A DNA stretch of 64,000 bases from Endozoicomonas sp. NE40 (GCF_040549045.1 NZ_JBEWTB010000002.1:1643501-1707500), one strand, 5' to 3'. Positions 1-9,199 are shown, counted from the stretch's first letter. Notes: generated from the letters alone by a model not told the origin. Program-made: numbers and translations.

Positions 1-1311
1 GCGTTCGGAAACAGACATGTCGCTATCGGGGCAAAAAAGCATATTGAAAGCAAAAACAAGTCAACCAAAGATTTCAAACAAAAGCGCAAGACATCTGATT
101 TAAAGGTTATCCATTCGCTGATCCCAACCACTCCTTCTTTATCGAAGGACAATATGAAAAGTCTGTTTTTCCAGGAAGAACTCAGAACCAGTCTGCTAAA
201 AGATTTAACAGCGGGGCTAATAGGATTAGCCGCCTACACATTAACTGACAACGAAGTGAACGATTTACTCAACAACCCGCATCTGACCGTTGAGACTACC
301 CGACAGGAAGAGGATGGCACACCCCTTGAAATTGAAATGACAGAAACTCAAACGGATGGAAAACAAATCACCTTTGTGCTGACGCGCTCCTATGCCGAAG
401 AAAACTGGGATGTTTATCGTAAAAAGCAGGAAGAGCTGGTCAGAGTTGAGGTTATCACGGACAGCAATGGCCGCATTGTGACAGCTGATCTTGATCCGCT
501 GTTTATCAGTTTTAAATTTGAAAGGCTTGATCTGGCCCATCACGATAAATTGCCCTTACCCCTGATAACCAACCTGCATACACAAAAGCGGATAAAGCGG
601 CTTAAGAAGATTGCTAACCCCACCAGGACTCTGGAAACAAGCCTTGAAGCACTAAAGACAGGAATAGATAATTTTTTTATGGAAATCGTATTTCTTCCAC
701 ATCCTCCTGTAGGTGATACAGAAACACCGGCACTGAACAGGGCTGCCATCAACATGCTCATATTATTAAACCCTCAGTTACCCACATTGCATGTTCTGGA
801 AAAATACTGGCAGGTTCTGGAGAAAAAATGGATAGAGGTTGAGGGTATTTCAGGTTATTTAATAAGAATTCCCAGGGAGCACCCGGACATGGGTAATGTG
901 AACCCCAGAGCTATAGGGCTTGTTGAACTGATGAATAAAGCACTGGGCCGACCCGATGACAATCCTGCTGTACATCATAATCATGACGCTCACTCTCTGG
1001 CTTCCAACGAGGCATTAAACTACCCGGCTGACATCTACCTGCCCGAACGAATGACCACCACCGACGAGAACAACAATCTCATTACCTTCAATAAAGGCGT
1101 CAATCACATTAGAGACCAGGAGGAAATGAAAAGGCTGGTACAGGCCCTTAAAGACAATGACTGGTACGTTACACTCAACCATGCGCTCTGGCCTGAACTA
1201 AGCGCAATTCGCTCCAGACAGTGGAAACAGGCCGCCCGGGTTATTGAGCAGCACCTGCAGCAACGCCTTAAGTGGCAGCAGGAAAAAAACAAGCTTCGGA
1301 AAACTCACTAA
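1..1311 (+). CDS. edema factor/CyaA/ExoY-like nucleotidyl cyclase domain protein, 5' partial
   Basis: The frame is open from base 1 to the stop at 1311 (436 codons), so the gene starts left of the window; the ATG at 154 is internal. Four blocks resemble class II (toxin-type) adenylate cyclases in order. Codons 12-25 hold a lysine-rich stretch (SKNKSTKDF), followed near codon 42 by a SLIPTTPSLSK segment like the GYIPVNPNLSK of CyaA. Codons 161-165 read TADLD, matching the two metal-binding aspartates of TADxD. Around codons 300-345 an NPRAIGLVELMNKALGR helix is followed by VHHNHD and NYPADIY, the counterpart of the family's VxHGTExxN region. The last 60 residues follow the family's LTxxxxxxxYI...YxYxNRxY pattern. 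These proteins make cAMP or cGMP inside eukaryotic cells after secretion. The assignment rests on remembered motifs, not a search. Secretion signal and N-terminus are outside the window. Confidence 0.66.
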   Translation, partial: AFGNRHVAIGAKKHIESKNKSTKDFKQKRKTSDLKVIHSLIPTTPSLSKDNMKSLFFQEELRTSLLKDLTAGLIGLAAYTLTDNEVNDLLNNPHLTVETTRQEEDGTPLEIEMTETQTDGKQITFVLTRSYAEENWDVYRKKQEELVRVEVITDSNGRIVTADLDPLFISFKFERLDLAHHDKLPLPLITNLHTQKRIKRLKKIANPTRTLETSLEALKTGIDNFFMEIVFLPHPPVGDTETPALNRAAINMLILLNPQLPTLHVLEKYWQVLEKKWIEVEGISGYLIRIPREHPDMGNVNPRAIGLVELMNKALGRPDDNPAVHHNHDAHSLASNEALNYPADIYLPERMTTTDENNNLITFNKGVNHIRDQEEMKRLVQALKDNDWYVTLNHALWPELSAIRSRQWKQAARVIEQHLQQRLKWQQEKNKLRKTH

Positions 1312-1374
1312 ACCAGTTGCAGGCAATAGTAAATATTGTTAGCTTCCTGCCAGTTCAAACAGACTGTATTTTTT

Positions 1375-2400
1375 ATGCGCCATTACGCCATCCTTGCCAA
1401 TCCCGGTCACAATCGCATCTACTTTGACACTGCTCTCACAATCGCCTGCAACGAAATTCGTGCGATTACCGAAGCAAGAGACATAGAAATCAGCGACATT
1501 GGTGAACGGGACCTTAACCTCCCAGCCTGCATCTGCTTCAGCACTGAAGCCCCCCTGAACAGCAAAGCCCTGAAAGCCTTGTCTGCTTCTTCTATTTATT
1601 ACGCCATTTTTGAAATCCTTGAACAGGGACTGCTCAGGCCACTGGCCGTAGAACCGTTCCAGACCTTTCCGGAAAGCCTGAATCAGATTCTCAAATACAC
1701 TGGCAAAACCAATGAGCAGTTCACCCGCATGATGGTGAACCTGGCCCTGAGCGCCTGCAAAACCGGCAGTGAGCAGATCACCCTGATCGACCCGATGTGC
1801 GGCAAAGGGACAACCCTCTTTGAAGGCATGGTTCGTGGCTTCAATGTGGTTGGCATAGAAATCAACGACAAATGGACTCAGGAAATTCAGGCTTACCTGA
1901 TCAACTACCTGAAGAAAGGTCGTTACAAGCACACAAAAGCCAAAGAACGACGCACACACAGTGGCAAACGCCTATCTGACGGCTTCACTCTGGAAACCGC
2001 TGCCACCAAGGAAGACTTCAGCAACGGCAAAACCCAGATTCTGAAAGTATTTCCTGCTGACACCCGTCATACGCAGTTTCTGGCGAAAAAGAACTCCTGC
2101 GATATTCTGGTCTCTGATCTCCCTTATGGTGTTCAGCATGGCAGCAAAAACGCGAAAGACCCAAAGCTGGATCGCAGCCCGGTTGAATTGTTAAAAGAAG
2201 CAGCACCGGCATGGAAAGTTGTTATGAAGCAGAAAGGGGCGCTGGTGATTTCATTTAACGAATTCACCCTGAAATGGAAAGAGGCTGAAGAAGCCTTAAC
2301 AGAAGCTGGCTTTAAGGTTCTGGGAGAAGAACCTTACATCAACTACCTCCATCGGGTGGATCAGTCGATTAATCGCAACCTGATTGTTGCAATTAAATAA
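1375..2400 (+). CDS. putative RNA (guanine-N2) methyltransferase, Trm11/UPF0020-like
   Basis: A class I S-adenosylmethionine-dependent methyltransferase. The SAM-binding motif I is DPMCGKGTTLFEG near residue 145 and the catalytic motif IV is DLPYG near residue 250, the (N/D)PPY-type signature of N-methyltransferases acting on exocyclic amines. The N-terminal half (MRHYAILANPGHNRIYF...) looks like the Trm11-type RNA methylases rather than a DNA methylase, so a tRNA or rRNA substrate is likely but unproven. The frame can begin at a TTG at 1336, but the ATG at 1375 gives the better protein start (341 aa); neither has a clear Shine-Dalgarno. It follows the cyclase-like gene by 63 bases on the same strand and converges on truB. 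Confidence 0.7.
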   Translation: MRHYAILANPGHNRIYFDTALTIACNEIRAITEARDIEISDIGERDLNLPACICFSTEAPLNSKALKALSASSIYYAIFEILEQGLLRPLAVEPFQTFPESLNQILKYTGKTNEQFTRMMVNLALSACKTGSEQITLIDPMCGKGTTLFEGMVRGFNVVGIEINDKWTQEIQAYLINYLKKGRYKHTKAKERRTHSGKRLSDGFTLETAATKEDFSNGKTQILKVFPADTRHTQFLAKKNSCDILVSDLPYGVQHGSKNAKDPKLDRSPVELLKEAAPAWKVVMKQKGALVISFNEFTLKWKEAEEALTEAGFKVLGEEPYINYLHRVDQSINRNLIVAIK

Positions 2401-2407
2401 CTCGCAA

Positions 2408-2434
2408 GCTGGGTCAAGCGCAGCTCGACCCAGC
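2408..2434. repeat. short palindromic repeat (TGGGTC/GACCCA family)
   Basis: Arms GCTGGGTC (2408-2415) and GACCCAGC (2427-2434) enclose an AAGCGCAGCTC loop, between two convergent genes. The reverse complement starts GTAGGCTGGGTCGAG, nearly the same core as the pair at 3833-3965. No T-run follows, so it is a repeat rather than a classical terminator, although it could stop transcripts from either side. Confidence 0.6.
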
Positions 2435-2445
2435 CTACATGAATA

Positions 2446-3393
2446 TCAGGACTTGGTATTGATCAAACGCTTCGGCGCTACACGCCCATCGTCGTCAATA
2501 TGCCCCACACCCAGAAAGCGGAAACTCTCTTCACCAGACTCGGATATCTCCTGCCCGTAAAGACGAACACCGCCGCTTATCGGTGCCTGAGGTACCTGAA
2601 CCGGCTGCCCCTGAGTGATATAGAAACTACTGGTCTGTCCCAGACGAACCTGAGGCCAGTCACTGACAGAAGTATCCAGCGGCAACAGCAGCTCATCCAG
2701 AGCCGCATGACCACCACCATCACGTACTTCTTCCAATGCTTGCAGCGTGTGCATCCGGTCTTCACGGTAAGGACCTGCCGCCACCCGGTGCAGTTCAATA
2801 ACATGCGCCAGACAGCCCAGAGCCTCACCAATATCTTCTGCCAGAGTCCGGATATAAGTACCCTTACTGCAATCTACTTCCAGCGTAATGCTGTCGCCGT
2901 TAAACGCCAGCATATCCAGACGGTGAATGGTGATTCGACGACTTGGACGATCCACCACAATACCCTGACGAGCCAGCTTGTACAGAGGCTCACCATTGTG
3001 CTTCAGGGCAGAATACATGCTCGGTACCTGGTCAATGTCGCCACGAAACTGTTCCAGAATGGCTTCAACGTCTGATTGCGTGACATTAACCGGACGCTCT
3101 TCGACAATCTCACCTTCCAGATCACCGGTTTCAGTGCGGGCACCCAGCTTTACAACGGTACGGTAAGACTTGTCAGAGTCCAGCAGAAACTGGGAAAACT
3201 TGGTGGCCTCACCCAGACAGATGGGCAACACACCGGTTGCCAGAGGGTCAAGACTGCCGGTATGACCCGCCTTGGCCGCTCCATAAAGACGCTTAACACG
3301 TTGCAATACGTCGTTAGAGCTGGCGCCTTTTTCCTTATTTACGACAACAATGCCGTCGACCGGACGGCCACGGCTACGTCTGCGTCTGGACAT
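2446..3393 (-). CDS. truB: tRNA pseudouridine(55) synthase TruB
   Basis: Isomerises U55 in the T-loop of most elongator tRNAs to pseudouridine. The catalytic aspartate is D49 in GHTGSLDPLATG; the KGTYIRTL motif is near residue 185, and a PUA-like RNA-binding tail ends the protein. I chose the ATG at 3393 (315 aa, MSRRRRSRGR) because an AAGGAG sits just upstream, rather than the longer frame from 3441 that overlaps rbfA. The stop of rbfA is 8 bases upstream, so this is the last gene of the rimP-nusA-infB-rbfA-truB operon. Unlike E. coli and Pseudomonas, rpsO does not follow. Confidence 0.97.
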   Translation of the reverse strand: MSRRRRSRGRPVDGIVVVNKEKGASSNDVLQRVKRLYGAAKAGHTGSLDPLATGVLPICLGEATKFSQFLLDSDKSYRTVVKLGARTETGDLEGEIVEERPVNVTQSDVEAILEQFRGDIDQVPSMYSALKHNGEPLYKLARQGIVVDRPSRRITIHRLDMLAFNGDSITLEVDCSKGTYIRTLAEDIGEALGCLAHVIELHRVAAGPYREDRMHTLQALEEVRDGGGHAALDELLLPLDTSVSDWPQVRLGQTSSFYITQGQPVQVPQAPISGGVRLYGQEISESGEESFRFLGVGHIDDDGRVAPKRLINTKS

Positions 3394-3400
3394 TACAATC

Positions 3401-3820
3401 TTACTCCTTGGACTCAGACTCTTCACGGCCCGCTTTATCACTCAAGGGACCTTCATAATCACTGTCCTGAGAACGAGCCTTTTCAATCAGGTCGCTCAGG
3501 AAGGCACCACGTCGCATACTGGCGTCGTAGCGGAAACGCAGTTGCGGAGTAAAACGCAGCTTGATGGCGCGTGCCAACTGGCTGCGCAGAAAACCGGAAG
3601 CACGCTTCAGCACTTCCAGAGACTCGTCAATCTGTTTCTGGTCATCCACGCCCAGAAAAGAGACGAACACATCAGCAAATGCCAGGTCGCGAGTCACGTC
3701 CACACCGCTGACCGTTACCATACCCAGTCGCGGGTCTTTCATTTCCTGCTGAATCAGCTGCGCCAGTTCACGTTGAATCTGGTCAGCGACCCGCTGGGTT
3801 CGACTGTATTCTTTTGCCAT
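3401..3820 (-). CDS. rbfA: 30S ribosome-binding factor RbfA
   Basis: A 139-residue RbfA with the single KH-like fold. The start MAKEYSRTQRVADQIQREL and the KDPRLGMVTVSGVDVTRDL block are typical. It assists late 16S rRNA 5'-end processing and 30S maturation and is needed for cold adaptation in E. coli. The C-terminal tail after residue 115 is acidic/polar and probably unstructured. It lies between infB and truB, but 247 bases separate it from infB and that gap contains an inverted repeat and a hairpin terminator. rbfA-truB may therefore be partly uncoupled from infB. Confidence 0.96.
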   Translation of the reverse strand: MAKEYSRTQRVADQIQRELAQLIQQEMKDPRLGMVTVSGVDVTRDLAFADVFVSFLGVDDQKQIDESLEVLKRASGFLRSQLARAIKLRFTPQLRFRYDASMRRGAFLSDLIEKARSQDSDYEGPLSDKAGREESESKE

Positions 3821-3832
3821 ACATCTTATCCA

Positions 3833-3965
3833 TAGGTTGGGTCGAGCGCAGCGTTTATGCCCCGAGGGTAATACCCAACGAAATTATCAGCAAGTTCATA
3901 GCTATCAATTAAGCACTTGACTTGCGGGAAGAATTATTGGGTATCGTTTCACTCGACCCAACCTA
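3833..3965. repeat. nested inverted-repeat element between infB and rbfA
   Basis: Perfect 14-base outer arms TAGGTTGGGTCGAG (3833-3846) and CTCGACCCAACCTA (3952-3965) enclose inner arms ATACCCAA (3871-3878) and TTGGGTAT (3937-3944). The total is 133 bases and contains no ORF. The outer core is shared with the short palindrome at 2408-2434. The layout suits a non-autonomous mobile repeat or a REP pair; no transposase is nearby. Confidence 0.7.
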
Positions 3966-4003
3966 CGCTCATTAAACTCTCAGAATTTATATCCTGATAT
4001 GAC

Positions 4004-4034
4004 AAAGCCCGCGGTCGAAACCACGGGCTTTTTT
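4004..4034 (-). terminator. intrinsic terminator after infB, probably bidirectional
   Basis: Stem AAAGCCCGCGG / CCACGGGCTTT with one mismatch. On the minus strand it follows the infB stop by about 35 bases, but the T-run is short (CTTTGTC). On the plus strand the stem is followed by TTTTTTATT, so termination may be stronger in that direction. Confidence 0.65.
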
Positions 4035-4067
4035 ATTACGCCAGACCAGCCAGCTGTCACACTGTTA

Positions 4068-6722
4068 TTACAGAGTGCGCTGAACTTCGATGGTCTTGTA
4101 AACCTCGATCTTGTCGCCAGGTTTAACGTCGTTGTAGGACTTAACCGCGATACCACACTCCATGCCTTCGCGAACATCCTGAACGTCGTCCTTGAAGCGA
4201 CGCAGGGATTCCAGCTCGCCTTCGAAGATAACCACGTTATCGCGCAGTACACGGATGCGGTCGTTGCGGTACACAGTACCTTCAATAACCATACAGCCAG
4301 CCACAGCACCGAACTTCGGAGAGCGGAAGACGTCACGTACTTCAGCGGTACCAACGATCTGCTCGCGGGTGTCGGAGCCCAGCATGCCGCCCAGCGCTTT
4401 CTTAACATCTTCGATGATGTCGTAGATAACGCTGTAGTAACGCAGGTCCAGTTCTTCGGCTTCAATCACCTTACGGGCAGAAGCGTCAGCACGAACGTTG
4501 AAGCCGACAATAACGGCGTTAGAAGCCAGCGCCAGGTTAGCGTCGGTTTCGGTAATACCACCAACACCGCCGGAAATAACCTTAACCTGAACTTCTTCGT
4601 TACCCTGCTCTTCCAGAGAAGAGGTCAGAGCCTCCAGAGAACCACGAACGTCTGCTTTCAGCACGATGTTCAGAGTCTTCTTCTCTTCAGAGCCCATGCT
4701 GTTGAAGATGTTCTCCAGCTTGGAAGCCTGCTGACGAGCCAGACGAACTTCACGGAACTTGCCTTGACGGAACAGGGCGATTTCACGCGCCTTACGCTCA
4801 TCCTTAACCACCAGCATTTCATCACCGGCTTCAGGTGTACCGTCCAGACCCAGAATCTCAACAGGAATAGAAGGACCAGCTACCTTGATTGGCTTGCCGT
4901 TCTCATCCAGCATCGCACGTACACGACCGTACTGCTGACCTACCAGGATGTTGTCACCCTGATTCAGCTCACCGCCCTGTACAAGAACCGTTGCAACCGG
5001 ACCACGACCTTTATCCAGACGGGATTCAACCACAACGCCCTTCGCAGGACCTTCGTCCGGAGCAGTCAGTTCCAGAACCTCAGCCTGCAGAACAACCGCT
5101 TCCAGCAGTTCATCGATGCCCTGGCCAGTCAGTGCAGAAACGTGCATGAACTGAGTATCACCGCCCCACTCTTCAGGAATCACTTCCATAGCGGACAGTT
5201 CGTTCTTCACGCGATCCGGATCAGCGCCTTCCTTATCCATCTTGTTCACAGCAACTACCAGAGGAACGCCAGCTGCTTTCGCGTGCTGAACCGCTTCCTC
5301 GGTCTGAGGCATTACGCCGTCGTCTGCTGCTACCACCAGGATAACAATGTCAGTAGCCTTGGCACCACGAGCACGCATCTGGGTAAATGCCGCGTGTCCC
5401 GGAGTATCCAGGAAGGACACCATGCCGCGCGGAGTGTCTACGTGGTACGCACCGATGTGCTGGGTAATACCACCAGCTTCGCCAGCCTGTACACGGCTCT
5501 TGCGGATGTAGTCCAGCAGAGAGGTTTTACCGTGGTCAACGTGACCCATTACGGTCACAACCGGAGCACGTGGTTTCTCTTCAAAGCCGGACTGACCATC
5601 GACCTGATCTTCAACCAGGGTATCCTCGATGTCGTCCGCCTTGGTCAGCTTGTAGGAGTGACCCATTTCTTCCACAACGATGGAAGCAGTGTCCTGGTCA
5701 ATCACCTGGTTGATGGTCACCATGGAGCCCATCTTGAACATGGCCTTGATAACGTCAGCCGCCTTGACTGCCATTTTCTGAGCCAGTTCTGCAACAGTGA
5801 TTGTCTCAGGAATAGACACTTCACGTACGACTGGAGCCGTTGGCTTGGTAAAGCCGTGCGCTGCCATGGACTCAGGAGCCACAGTGCGATGCTGACGACG
5901 ACCGCCACGACGATCATCACGACCACCGCGACCACCACGACCGCGACGATCACCATCACGACGATCATCACGCTCATTATCGCGACGATCTTTGCCTTTA
6001 CGGCTGCGGCTGCGCTTGTTGTCATCGCTCGGTGGCGGTGGTGGCGCAGCAGCCGGATCGAAGCGAGGCGCAGATGGACCACGTGGGCCACGGTTGTCGC
6101 CTTCACGACGTGGACCACGGTTGTCGCCTTCACGACGTGGACCACGGTTGTCGCCTTCACGACGTGGGCCACGGCTGTCGCCTTCACGACGTGGACCACG
6201 ACTGTCGCCTTCACGACGTGGACCACGACTGTCGCCTTCACGACGTGGACCACGGCTATCGCCTTCACGACGTGGACCACGACTGTCGCCTTCACGACGT
6301 GGACCACGGCTGTCGCCTTCACGACGCGGACCACGACTGTCGCCTTCACGACGTGGACCACGACTGTCGCCTTCACGACGCTGGCCACGACCTTCGTCTT
6401 TTTTCTCTTCTTCTTCGCGCTTAACGTAAGTACGCTTCTTACGAACTTCTACGTTAACCACTTTGTTTTTGCCTGCGGAACCGCCAGCCACTTTCATCTG
6501 GCTGACAGTTTTGCGCTTCAGAGTAATCTTGGTCGGTTCTGCACCGCCCGTGTGATCACCGTGAGTCGCCTTCAGGTGCGCCAGCAGCTGCTGTTTTTCA
6601 GCATCGGAAACAGACTGGGAAGACTGGGTGTGCTTCAGCCCGGCATCCTTCATCTGTTTCAACAGCCTGTCAACAGGCGCGCCGACCACCTTTGCGAGTT
6701 GTTCTACGGTTACATCTGCCAT
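4068..6722 (-). CDS. infB: translation initiation factor IF-2
   Basis: GTPase that places fMet-tRNA on the 30S P site and drives subunit joining. From the N-terminus there is an IF2 N-domain ([21 protein letters not shown]), a charged linker, a tandem array of eleven 9-residue units, a second N-domain near residues 300-355 and the G domain with [16 protein letters not shown] and NKMDKEGAD from about residue 393. The C-terminal domains that bind fMet-tRNA end the protein. The ATG at 6722 (884 aa) has AGGAG 8 bases upstream; the GTG at 6728 is too close to that site. It is preceded by nusA (26-base gap), as in other gammaproteobacteria. Confidence 0.98.
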   Translation of the reverse strand: MADVTVEQLAKVVGAPVDRLLKQMKDAGLKHTQSSQSVSDAEKQQLLAHLKATHGDHTGGAEPTKITLKRKTVSQMKVAGGSAGKNKVVNVEVRKKRTYVKREEEEKKDEGRGQRREGDSRGPRREGDSRGPRREGDSRGPRREGDSRGPRREGDSRGPRREGDSRGPRREGDSRGPRREGDSRGPRREGDNRGPRREGDNRGPRREGDNRGPRGPSAPRFDPAAAPPPPPSDDNKRSRSRKGKDRRDNERDDRRDGDRRGRGGRGGRDDRRGGRRQHRTVAPESMAAHGFTKPTAPVVREVSIPETITVAELAQKMAVKAADVIKAMFKMGSMVTINQVIDQDTASIVVEEMGHSYKLTKADDIEDTLVEDQVDGQSGFEEKPRAPVVTVMGHVDHGKTSLLDYIRKSRVQAGEAGGITQHIGAYHVDTPRGMVSFLDTPGHAAFTQMRARGAKATDIVILVVAADDGVMPQTEEAVQHAKAAGVPLVVAVNKMDKEGADPDRVKNELSAMEVIPEEWGGDTQFMHVSALTGQGIDELLEAVVLQAEVLELTAPDEGPAKGVVVESRLDKGRGPVATVLVQGGELNQGDNILVGQQYGRVRAMLDENGKPIKVAGPSIPVEILGLDGTPEAGDEMLVVKDERKAREIALFRQGKFREVRLARQQASKLENIFNSMGSEEKKTLNIVLKADVRGSLEALTSSLEEQGNEEVQVKVISGGVGGITETDANLALASNAVIVGFNVRADASARKVIEAEELDLRYYSVIYDIIEDVKKALGGMLGSDTREQIVGTAEVRDVFRSPKFGAVAGCMVIEGTVYRNDRIRVLRDNVVIFEGELESLRRFKDDVQDVREGMECGIAVKSYNDVKPGDKIEVYKTIEVQRTL
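6093..6389 (-). repeat. eleven tandem 27-bp units inside infB
   Basis: Eleven in-frame copies of a 27-base unit encode R-G-(Q/P)-R-R-E-G-D-(S/N). Copies differ by one to three substitutions; the last three carry N instead of S. The array lies in the flexible linker before the second IF2 N-domain. Because the unit is a multiple of 3, copy-number change would not break the frame. Confidence 0.95.
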
Positions 6723-6748
6723 TAACACTTCTCCTCTCAGTGGCCCGC

Positions 6749-8242
6749 TCAGTTGCCAGCTTCCTCAAACCAGGGTGCACGTGCCGTCATAATCAGGTCA
6801 CCGGCCCGTTTCTCGTCCATGCCTTCAATATCAAGCAGGTCGTCGATGGATTGTTCCGCCAGGTCTTCCATTGTCACAACACCCCGGCTGGCCAGTTCAA
6901 AAGCCAGATCCTCTTCCATGCCATCCATGTTAAGCAGATCTTCAGCCGGCTGAACGCCGTCGAGTTTCTCTTCCCGGGCTATGGCCTGAGTCAGCAGTTT
7001 ATCCTTGGCACGTTTACGCACTTCTTCCACGATGTCTTCATCGAGACCCTCGATGGCAGTCATCTCTTCCAGAGGTACGTAAGCCAGCTCTTCCATGGTG
7101 GTAAAGCCTTCTGTCACCAGGAGTTCTGCTAACTCTTCATCAATGTCGAGCAGGTCAATAAAATTCTGTTTGATCCGACCCGCTTCCTGTTCCTGTTTGG
7201 CAGCAGCGTCGGCTTCAGTCATTACATTCAGGTTCCAGCCAGTCAGTTCACTGGCCAGACGAACATTCTGACCACCGCGACCAATCGCCTGGGCCAGATT
7301 GTCTTCGCTGACAGCGATATCCATGGTTCTGGATTCTTCGTCAACGATAATGGATGCCACCTCAGCAGGTTGCATCGCGTTGATAACATATTGCACCGGG
7401 TTGTCATCAAAGAGCACGATATCAATGCGCTCATTGCCCAGCTCACCGGAAACCGCCTGCACACGCGCACCACGCATACCCACACAGGCACCCACCGGAT
7501 CAATGCGACCGTCGTTCGTCTTAACGGCGATCTTGGCACGGGAGCCCGGGTCACGTGCAGCGCCCTTGATTTCAATCACTTCTTCAGCGATTTCAGGCAC
7601 TTCAATGCGGAACAGTTCGATCAGCATTTGCGGCGCACTGCGGGACATCATCAACTGAGGGCCACGACCTTCAGTAGAAATTTCGTGCAGCAGGGCGCGT
7701 ACGTGAGCACCTACACGGAAGTTCTCACGCGGCAGAACCTGGTCCTTGCGCAGAACCGCTTCGGCGTTATTACCCAGATCAATAATGATACTGTCACGGG
7801 TAGTTTTCTTAACGGTACCGTTGATCAGCTCACCCAGACGATCGCGGTAAGCATCCACCATCTGAGCACGCTCAGCCTCACGTACCTTTTGTACAATCAC
7901 CTGTTTAGCGGTCTGGGCTGCAATCCGGCCAAATCCTACGGATTCAACCTGCTCTTCCCAGACACCACCAATCTCCAGGGATTCATCCTTTTCCTTACCC
8001 TCGTCCAGGGTAAAGTGCATTCCCGGAAACTCGAAGTCTTCGTCAGCTACGATTGTCCAGCGGCGGAATGTGTCGTATTCCCCGGTTTTACGATCAATCG
8101 CGACACGGATATCGACTTCAGTTTCGTAACGCTTTTTAGTCGCGGTTGCCAATGCGATCTCCATCGCCTCGAAGATCACTTCGGGGGAGACTCCTTTCTC
8201 ATTGGAAACGGACTCTACGACCAACAGAATTTCTTTACTCAT
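6749..8242 (-). CDS. nusA: transcription termination/antitermination factor NusA
   Basis: Binds RNA polymerase and nascent RNA, controlling pausing, rho-dependent and intrinsic termination and rRNA antitermination. At 497 aa it has the full gammaproteobacterial set: N-terminal polymerase-binding domain ([18 protein letters not shown]), S1 domain around residues 135-200, two KH domains ([14 protein letters not shown] and [18 protein letters not shown]), and two C-terminal acidic repeats ([15 protein letters not shown]... and [21 protein letters not shown] segments). Its start is followed upstream by a 196-base gap to rimP, longer than usual, in which I see no gene. Confidence 0.98.
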   Translation of the reverse strand: MSKEILLVVESVSNEKGVSPEVIFEAMEIALATATKKRYETEVDIRVAIDRKTGEYDTFRRWTIVADEDFEFPGMHFTLDEGKEKDESLEIGGVWEEQVESVGFGRIAAQTAKQVIVQKVREAERAQMVDAYRDRLGELINGTVKKTTRDSIIIDLGNNAEAVLRKDQVLPRENFRVGAHVRALLHEISTEGRGPQLMMSRSAPQMLIELFRIEVPEIAEEVIEIKGAARDPGSRAKIAVKTNDGRIDPVGACVGMRGARVQAVSGELGNERIDIVLFDDNPVQYVINAMQPAEVASIIVDEESRTMDIAVSEDNLAQAIGRGGQNVRLASELTGWNLNVMTEADAAAKQEQEAGRIKQNFIDLLDIDEELAELLVTEGFTTMEELAYVPLEEMTAIEGLDEDIVEEVRKRAKDKLLTQAIAREEKLDGVQPAEDLLNMDGMEEDLAFELASRGVVTMEDLAEQSIDDLLDIEGMDEKRAGDLIMTARAPWFEEAGN

Positions 8243-8438
8243 GCTCTGCCTCGCCTATGCTGTACCAGTCCATGCTTATGCCAACACTTCCCTGGCCGCA
8301 CACCGGAACGGATGACTGACCAGAATACTGTCAGGTCATTATCTTTGTTCCGATCTGAACCAAACGCAGCTTCAGTCTTTCGACCCTGTCTTCTGTAAAA
8401 ACCAGCTACAGAAGCAGGCAACGAAAGGACGAAACTAC

Positions 8439-8909
8439 TCAGTCGAACCTTGGTATCACCTGAGCCTTATCAATGCTCTCGATGGGGAACAGTAGTTCAT
8501 GATCATCAACGATCACCACCACATCCTGATCCTCAACACCCTTTACAATGCCCCGGTATTTGCGACGCCCTTCAAAAGGAACGCGCAGACGGATATTCAC
8601 CTCGGCGCCTGCCCAAAGCTGATACTGCTCCAGCGTAAACAGCGGGCGGTCAACCCCCGGTGAAGATACTTCCAGGGTATATTCCTCTGCAATCGGGTCT
8701 TCTACATCGAGAACCCCACTAACCTGGCGACTGACCTTAGTGCAGTCATCCAGACTGATACCACCTTCCCTGCCGGGGAGGGTATCAATAAAAATTCTTA
8801 AAACGGAGTTACGTCCCTGGGATTTAAACTCTATACCCCAGAGCTGGTAATCGAGCGATTCAACCACCGGCCCGATCAACGCCTCCAATTGCGACTGCTT
8901 ACCTGCCAC
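8439..8909 (-). CDS. rimP: ribosome maturation factor RimP
   Basis: Needed for 30S maturation. The conserved core [15 protein letters not shown] and the LDVEDPI segment are present. The frame continues upstream to 8963, but those extra residues ([11 protein letters not shown]) are the translation of an intrinsic terminator. The GTG at 8909, with AGGTG 8 bases upstream, gives 156 aa, close to the 150 aa of E. coli RimP. It opens the rimP-nusA-infB-rbfA-truB operon. Confidence 0.95.
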   Translation of the reverse strand: MAGKQSQLEALIGPVVESLDYQLWGIEFKSQGRNSVLRIFIDTLPGREGGISLDDCTKVSRQVSGVLDVEDPIAEEYTLEVSSPGVDRPLFTLEQYQLWAGAEVNIRLRVPFEGRRKYRGIVKGVEDQDVVVIVDDHELLFPIESIDKAQVIPRFD

Positions 8910-8933
8910 GATGGAAACACCTGTTTGCAAAAA

Positions 8934-8957
8934 CAAAAAAAGGGCTATAAAGCCCTG
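8934..8957 (-). terminator. intrinsic terminator just upstream of rimP
   Basis: Hairpin AGGGCT-TTAT-AGCCCT on the minus strand followed by TTTTTTG, ending about 25 bases before the rimP GTG. Its position in the leader means transcripts that pass the tRNA-fMet terminator meet a second stop before rimP, so it may act as an attenuator for the operon, possibly through NusA autoregulation (inference). Confidence 0.8.
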
Positions 8958-9035
8958 TATCAATTAAGCACTCTTTTCCGGAAACCTGTCCGGGAAAGAT
9001 GCCCTAGCCTCCAGTTTTCCGGCTGGACGCAATTA

Positions 9036-9150
9036 AGGCTGTTTGAAAATAGTTCCGCAGCTGCCATAACAATCACAGCATTAACAATTACCAGGTATAC
9101 CGGGTAATTGTTAATAGCTGCAGGCACCGCGGTCTATTTTCAAACAGCCT
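9036..9150. repeat. MITE-like palindromic element, 115 bp
   Basis: Perfect 17-base terminal arms AGGCTGTTTGAAAATAG (9036-9052) and CTATTTTCAAACAGCCT (9134-9150) surround a second perfect inner pair, ATTAACAATTACC (9080-9092) and GGTAATTGTTAAT (9103-9115), with a 10-base centre. The region between outer and inner arms pairs only partly. It has no ORF. Size, terminal inverted repeats and intergenic position match a miniature inverted-repeat element. Confidence 0.8.
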
Positions 9151-9168
9151 CTCAGCTACGTACCTAAC

Positions 9169-9192
9169 AAAAAACCCCACAAAGGGGGTTTT
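9169..9192 (-). terminator. intrinsic terminator after tRNA-fMet
   Basis: On the minus strand AAAACCCC, a short loop and GGGGTTTT are followed by TTGTTA, 8 bases after the tRNA 3' CCA. A strong stem with T-run ends most tRNA transcripts here. Confidence 0.85.
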
Positions 9193-9199
9193 AATAAGT

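Noticed and set aside
6093..6389. CRISPR-like regularity of the infB repeat
   Set aside because: Units are directly adjacent without spacers and encode protein in frame.
3999..6725. 908-codon open frame opposite infB and other long frames in the infB repeat
   Set aside because: Shadow frames; infB has full family motifs, and the 27-bp repeat keeps several frames open, giving low-complexity products.
8910..8963. N-terminal extension of rimP
   Set aside because: It translates the intrinsic terminator; the GTG at 8909 has the ribosome-binding site and matches family length.
3901..8972. Shared 15-mer TATCAATTAAGCACT near 3905 and 8960
   Set aside because: A match of this length is expected by chance in 64 kb, and flanks differ.
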